Part shown: positions 60,043 through 64,000 of the stretch, piece by piece
How positions within the stretch are numbered: position 1 is the first letter of the stretch
Layout of the letters: every line of letters starts with the position of its first letter
From: Thermodesulfatator indicus DSM 15286
Lineage (GTDB): Bacteria; Desulfobacterota; Thermodesulfobacteria; Thermodesulfobacteriales; Thermodesulfatatoraceae
NCBI RefSeq assembly: GCF_000217795.1
Contig: NC_015681.1
Span: forward strand, 1,541,244 to 1,605,243
DNA: 64,000 bases
Direction of reading: 5' to 3'
The notes under the pieces: generated by a model
Database searches by the model: none
What the model was told of the DNA's origin: nothing
Seen by the model: the letters and a program-made list of their open reading frames with translations, nothing else
Made by a program: the position numbers and the translations under genes

Positions 60043-62286
60043 TTAAAAAAACTTGCGAAGAAGATAAATAAGAGCCGGTAAAAGAAGGACATCTCCCAAA
60101 AGGGCAAGGCCAATGACCAAAGCACTTAACATACCGAACTGAACCGTAGGTATAAACTTGGATACGCCCAGCACCAAAAAGGCTGCCACTAAGGATAACG
60201 AAGTAGTGAAAACAGCGCTTCCCTTTTGCCTCAAAGTAGTTTTTACCGCGGATACAGGTTCCCTGTTTTTCCTGTTTCGTTTGTAACGAATGAGGAAATG
60301 AATGGTATCATCTACTGCTATTCCTATAGCTACAGCAGAAATAGTTGCCGTAGAAGTATTTAAAGGAATACCCATAATGCCCATAAAACCAAAGTTGACT
60401 ACCAACGGAAAAATATTTGGGGGAATAGATAAGAGCCCCAGTCTAAACGAACGTAACACGAGAAACATTATGCCAAAAATAAGAACGGCAGCGGTAGCCA
60501 GACTTTCAACCTGGCTTTTTACGATATCTTCAGCGGTACGGTTAACCAGATAAGTCTTTCCGGTAACGGTATATTTGACCCCTGTACCCTTGAAAACTTG
60601 AGCCAGTTTTTGGTTCAGTTCGGTGATGGCTTCGTTGATTTTTTCTGAGCTATGCTCAGGGGTGCGAGCCGATATACGGGCCCAGTTTTGGTCTTCATTT
60701 AAGAAGTGGGCTAACTCGTCTCCTCCGTAAAGTAACAAGTACTGAGATATCAACTCGCGGCTGTCAGGAACACGAAAATAGTTTTCATCTTCCTGGTGAA
60801 AGGCCCTATTCATGAGTTTGAAAAATTCTGCAGGCGATATGGCCTGGTAAAATAAGGGATGTTTTTCGAGCCATCGGGCTACTTCATCTATCTTTTTCAG
60901 CAAATGGGGGTCAAGAAAATCTCCCTTTGGGTTTTCAAGGGAAATTTCTATAGTCTGAGCCCCACCAAGGTGTTTATCAACGAAATCTATGTCTTTGTAA
61001 ACCGGAGTGGAATGATGGAAAAAGTCAATAACGTTAGTATCAACTTTTATCTTATCAATTTGCAAAATGCTCAAAACAAAAAGTAAAACAAAAAGAATTA
61101 GAACTTTATATGACCACCAGGGATAATTTTTGGCCAGTGGTTCTACCAAAGTTTTATTGAAACCAAGTTTGAATTTACCCTGCCTTATCCAGGGCAAAAG
61201 AAAAGCAAAGAGAGTAAAGGTAAGAAAATACTCTATAAACATGGCCAGGGCGGCAGCGCTACCAAATTCGCGAATGGAAGGCACTCGTGAAATCAAAAGA
61301 GAGCCAAAACCTATGGCTGTGGTAAGGCTCGTTAAAAAGCAAGGCGCCCAGGTGATAGCTACAGCTCGTGATACAGACCTTTCTCTAGGCGATAACTTGA
61401 AGTAAGTTACAGTTAGATGGATTACATCAGCTAGAGCCAGAGCCATAGTTAAAGGAGCCAATACCGAAGTCATAGGGCTTAAGGCTCCACCTACCAGTTT
61501 TAAGGAAGCCATAGCAGCTATTAAAGAAAGATTAATAATGACAGCAGCCCCTAAGACTGCCCGCCAAGAATGTAAAAAGATGTAGATGAGTATACATAAC
61601 AGAACAAAACATCCGGGGATAAAGACCATGAGGTCTTTGTTCATATAGGCGGCCATGTTCACGTTCACTACCGGCCATCCAGCAAGGTGTATTTCTACAG
61701 AAGGGGGAGGTGGATTTTTTTGCAAAATACTTTCTACTTTGTGCATGAGACGGTTTTCAAAGTTAAGATCTTCGCCACGGTAAGTTGTTCTTAAAAGGAG
61801 TAGGGTAGTTTTAAAGTCTTCTGAAACCAGATTGCGGAAAATCAGAGGATTTTTCCGGGCTCTTTCTTTCAAATGAGCAAGAGTTTTAGGGTCAGTAGGT
61901 ATTTCGTCACCTATTAAAGGTTCAACTTCAAAAGTTTCTTCTCCACCACGGATATCTTCAATAGTGGTAAGAGAAAGAACGCTTTCTATCTCGTCAACGT
62001 CTTCAAAGACCGACGTTAATTTTTGGATATAGGCAAGAGTTTTAGGATTAAAAATCCCTTTGGGGTTATGGAGTACTACCGCTATACCGTCATCTGCCCC
62101 GAACTGTTCTCTAAATTTTTCGTAGTAATGCCACAAGCTATCTCTGGGAATAATGGCGTCAGTAGAGGTTACAACGGGAAGGTGAGCTACCTGCCAGCCA
62201 CAAAAGATCATGAAGCCAAAGATTATGATTAGCCAGACTTTTTGGTATTGCCAGACAAATTTTTTATAGATTTCTTGCGCTTTCAA
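60043..62286 (-). CDS. RND family transporter (MMPL-type)
   Basis: A 747-residue inner-membrane protein with twelve predicted spans in two MMPL/SSD-like halves, each preceded by a large periplasmic loop. Conserved SSD-like parts are MALALADVIHLTVTYFKL and VAIGIAVDDTIHFLIRYKRN. It is of the MMPL/HpnN-type group that moves lipids or other hydrophobic compounds, not the HAE1 drug-pump type. With the following barrel and LolA-like genes on the same strand it probably forms an export route to the outer membrane. Confidence 0.9.
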   Translation of the reverse strand: MKAQEIYKKFVWQYQKVWLIIIFGFMIFCGWQVAHLPVVTSTDAIIPRDSLWHYYEKFREQFGADDGIAVVLHNPKGIFNPKTLAYIQKLTSVFEDVDEIESVLSLTTIEDIRGGEETFEVEPLIGDEIPTDPKTLAHLKERARKNPLIFRNLVSEDFKTTLLLLRTTYRGEDLNFENRLMHKVESILQKNPPPPSVEIHLAGWPVVNVNMAAYMNKDLMVFIPGCFVLLCILIYIFLHSWRAVLGAAVIINLSLIAAMASLKLVGGALSPMTSVLAPLTMALALADVIHLTVTYFKLSPRERSVSRAVAITWAPCFLTSLTTAIGFGSLLISRVPSIREFGSAAALAMFIEYFLTFTLFAFLLPWIRQGKFKLGFNKTLVEPLAKNYPWWSYKVLILFVLLFVLSILQIDKIKVDTNVIDFFHHSTPVYKDIDFVDKHLGGAQTIEISLENPKGDFLDPHLLKKIDEVARWLEKHPLFYQAISPAEFFKLMNRAFHQEDENYFRVPDSRELISQYLLLYGGDELAHFLNEDQNWARISARTPEHSSEKINEAITELNQKLAQVFKGTGVKYTVTGKTYLVNRTAEDIVKSQVESLATAAVLIFGIMFLVLRSFRLGLLSIPPNIFPLVVNFGFMGIMGIPLNTSTATISAVAIGIAVDDTIHFLIRYKRNRKNREPVSAVKTTLRQKGSAVFTTSLSLVAAFLVLGVSKFIPTVQFGMLSALVIGLALLGDVLLLPALIYLLRKFF

Positions 62287-62307
62287 AGGAGTCCCTTTTC
62301 AAGAACT

Positions 62308-63651
62308 TTAAAAGACAATTTCTAAGCCAAGATAGACCTGATCATTGGCGTCGTAAACATCAAAAAAGGTACCTTTTGGGCCGTCTATCAAGTGCAATCC
62401 TCCGAATATTTTTACATCATCGTTGATTTTGTAAGATATTTCCGGATTCAAGTAATAGCCTCTGGTTGTAATTCCGTAAGTGCCATCAAGACGAACCTCG
62501 AGATAGTCTTCAAGATAGCTTTTAGATATCCTCATAAAGATATAGGAGTCAAGTTTGGGATCAAAAAGAATGTCTTCTGACCAGCCAAGTATTCTTTGCT
62601 GTAAAAACTGTAAATTAATGTAAAGGCCGTTTTCAAAACTATAGTCCAGGCCTAATACATAGCGCCAGTAAGGTTTTCTTGTAGCCTCAAGGTTTTTCTT
62701 AAGAAAAACCCGGTCAGTATGATAGGCAAATTCACCCCTTATGCCCACATCATTATAAGTGGTTTCAAAGGCAAATCCTAAAATATTATCTCGCGGAAAG
62801 GATACATAGACCGTATCTCCAGTAATAGACAAATTTGATAGCTGGGCTTTTAAGTCTTCTATCGGGTTAGAGGGAGTGTTGAGGGTAAAACCTTTTATGG
62901 GGAAAGATTTGACGTAATAATAAAAAGAACGGTCATGGGCGTAAAGATAAGAGACTTCCCAGTCTATATTACCGGTAGAGCCGCTTAAACGCAGACCCCA
63001 TTCGGAATTTCGCAAAGAAGGAGAGGGCTTATTTTTATCTATTTTTAATGAAAGACTGCTCAAAGTAGGGTCAGCTGCCAATCTTTTGCGTAAGTGATCA
63101 AAAACAGCCCAATCTGAACCAAAATCGTCCCGTTTGGGGTAAAGAGGCCAAAGAGTAAAGACCCCTTCTAATGTGAAAGTGTCTCCAAAATATTGGACCC
63201 TTAACCACGGCCATGGATGTTGCCTTTCTTCAATGGGAAGGGTGAAAAGTTCTCTAAGGTCCTGCCAGGTGAGATTGTCAAGAATGGTGAGTTCATCAAC
63301 TTTACCCCACCGAATAAGCTGGTTACCTAAAGTTACCTCCCAGGTGCTTTCTACAAACCGCAAATACGTTTCCCATAAAAAGATGTTGGTTTGTTCGCGA
63401 CCATCGCCATCGCCATAGGCTAGACGATCAAGCTCTACCGAAGCTTTTAGGTCAAGGTAATCCGTAGGGCTGTCTTTGGCTTCAAGACGTAGTTTTTCGT
63501 GGTCAATTCTTTGGTCTTCAAAAGGGTTTTCGTTATGCAAATCAATGGCTCCCCGGCCCCAAAGACGGCCACTAAATTCGATATCACTTGCGTAAGCTAA
63601 TTCACTAAAACAAAAACAGAGCAAAGCAAACAAGAGGATCTTTTTTACCAT
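62308..63651 (-). CDS. DUF1302-like outer-membrane beta-barrel protein
   Basis: A 447-residue protein with signal peptide (VKKILLFALLCFCFSELAYA) and a sequence of alternating strands ending in aromatic/hydrophobic residues (DANDQVYLGLEIVF), typical of outer-membrane barrels. The arrangement LRLEAKDSPTDYLDLKASVE and the LGNQLIRWGKVDELTILDNL motif fit DUF1302/alginate-porin-like proteins that accompany RND and LolA-like genes. The start overlaps the LolA-like stop by seven bases. Confidence 0.82.
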   Translation of the reverse strand: MVKKILLFALLCFCFSELAYASDIEFSGRLWGRGAIDLHNENPFEDQRIDHEKLRLEAKDSPTDYLDLKASVELDRLAYGDGDGREQTNIFLWETYLRFVESTWEVTLGNQLIRWGKVDELTILDNLTWQDLRELFTLPIEERQHPWPWLRVQYFGDTFTLEGVFTLWPLYPKRDDFGSDWAVFDHLRKRLAADPTLSSLSLKIDKNKPSPSLRNSEWGLRLSGSTGNIDWEVSYLYAHDRSFYYYVKSFPIKGFTLNTPSNPIEDLKAQLSNLSITGDTVYVSFPRDNILGFAFETTYNDVGIRGEFAYHTDRVFLKKNLEATRKPYWRYVLGLDYSFENGLYINLQFLQQRILGWSEDILFDPKLDSYIFMRISKSYLEDYLEVRLDGTYGITTRGYYLNPEISYKINDDVKIFGGLHLIDGPKGTFFDVYDANDQVYLGLEIVF

Positions 63652-64000
63652 CTTTCCAGTCTCCTTTTGGTAAATATTTTAGGGTCAATACCTTGGTCAT
63701 AGATAATTTTATTGATTTTTATGATGGTTAGACGTTTTTTCTTTAGATTTTCCATTTGTGATTCAAGAATCGTCCAGTACCCTTGGATTTTTTCCCACTT
63801 TTGGGCGGAAAATCTTTTAAATAGCTTGCCTTTGCGGTCGTAGATATCTATACGGATAGGTAGATAGCCATCTTTAGTTATCCACTGCACCCAGTAACCG
63901 TAAGAAGAATACTTTTTCTTCTTGGGCGTAGTTTTAACTACATAACAAGGGGTTCCTTGTAATATTTCCTCTCTTAATAACTCGTGGCGATACTTAGGGG
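63645..64000 (-). CDS. Outer-membrane lipoprotein-sorting (LolA-like) protein, C-terminal part
   Basis: The frame is open to the window edge, so the N terminus is beyond 64000. Visible are TPCYVVKTTPKKKKYSSYGY, PIRIDIYDRKGKLFKRFSAQ, YWTILESQMENLKKKR and a C-terminal RRLERW, the pattern of the LolA-like family that associates with RND transporters. It would bind lipid or hydrophobic cargo in the periplasm. First gene of the RND cluster seen here. Confidence 0.85.
   Translation of the reverse strand, partial: PKYRHELLREEILQGTPCYVVKTTPKKKKYSSYGYWVQWITKDGYLPIRIDIYDRKGKLFKRFSAQKWEKIQGYWTILESQMENLKKKRLTIIKINKIIYDQGIDPKIFTKRRLERW

Noticed and set aside
1-64000. CRISPR array, rRNA genes or insertion sequences
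   Set aside because: No regularly spaced repeats of CRISPR type, no rRNA-like sequence and no transposase with terminal inverted repeats were seen.

Overview
The window looks like a chromosome segment of a thermophilic, Gram-negative bacterium, most likely a Thermodesulfobacteriota lineage (Thermodesulfatator/Thermosulfurimonas type). This rests on gene content only: a bacterial S10-spc-alpha ribosomal block with zinc-type S14 and S4, a full lipid A operon that uses LpxI, an LolA-like/DUF1302/RND export cluster, and a probable small selenoprotein. Host genes are fairly AT-rich with many purine-rich Shine-Dalgarno sites; TTG and GTG starts are common. No rRNA gene or CRISPR array was seen.

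Layout. 1-13.8 kb: ribosomal protein superoperon from the end of rplW to rplQ, including secY, adk, map, infA, rpmJ and rpoA, closed by a hairpin terminator. 13.85-19.4 kb: exported metallophosphoesterase, rarA, an in-frame ybeY-pdxJ fusion, a small Arg-rich protein, and amtB behind a clear sigma-54 promoter. 19.4-31.35 kb: an 11.9 kb integrated element between a 49-bp tRNA-Arg fragment and an intact tRNA-Arg(TCT). It carries a tyrosine integrase with arm-type repeats at both ends, a UPF0175/DUF3368 toxin-antitoxin pair, an unrecognised zinc-ribbon protein, two excisionase-like proteins, a 1010-aa primase-polymerase/helicase fusion, an SF2 helicase, a ribbon-helix-helix repressor candidate, and small genes including a terminase-small-subunit-like HTH protein. 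No capsid, tail, large terminase or conjugation gene is present, so it resembles a phage satellite or an integrated replicon. An ordered array of 12-bp repeats around an AT-rich palindrome lies inside the 3' part of the primase-helicase gene and is a candidate replication origin.

31.4-41 kb: small Cys protein, a 65-codon gene with in-frame UGA followed by a bacterial SECIS-like hairpin, asd, recN, a PP-loop thiolase-like gene, then lpxD-fabZ-lpxA-lpxI-Gfo/Idh/MocA oxidoreductase-lpxB. 41-44.3 kb (minus): glycogen debranching enzyme and GT4 glycosyltransferase. 44.4-48.2 kb: sirtuin, divergent EF-G paralogue, MogA-like protein, universal stress protein, terminator. 48.3-51.6 kb: DUF1844, ispE, prs, L25, pth. 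51.7-53.3 kb (minus): macrodomain protein and DnaJ. 53.4-60 kb: xseA, M23 peptidase, xseB, ispA-type prenyl synthase and dxs, interrupted by an antisense Na+/H+ antiporter. 60-64 kb (minus): RND transporter, DUF1302-like outer-membrane protein and a truncated LolA-like gene.

The host genes mostly serve translation, envelope lipid A, isoprenoid synthesis and DNA repair. The best targets for follow-up are the selenoprotein candidate, the element with its embedded origin-like array, and the YbeY-PdxJ fusion.
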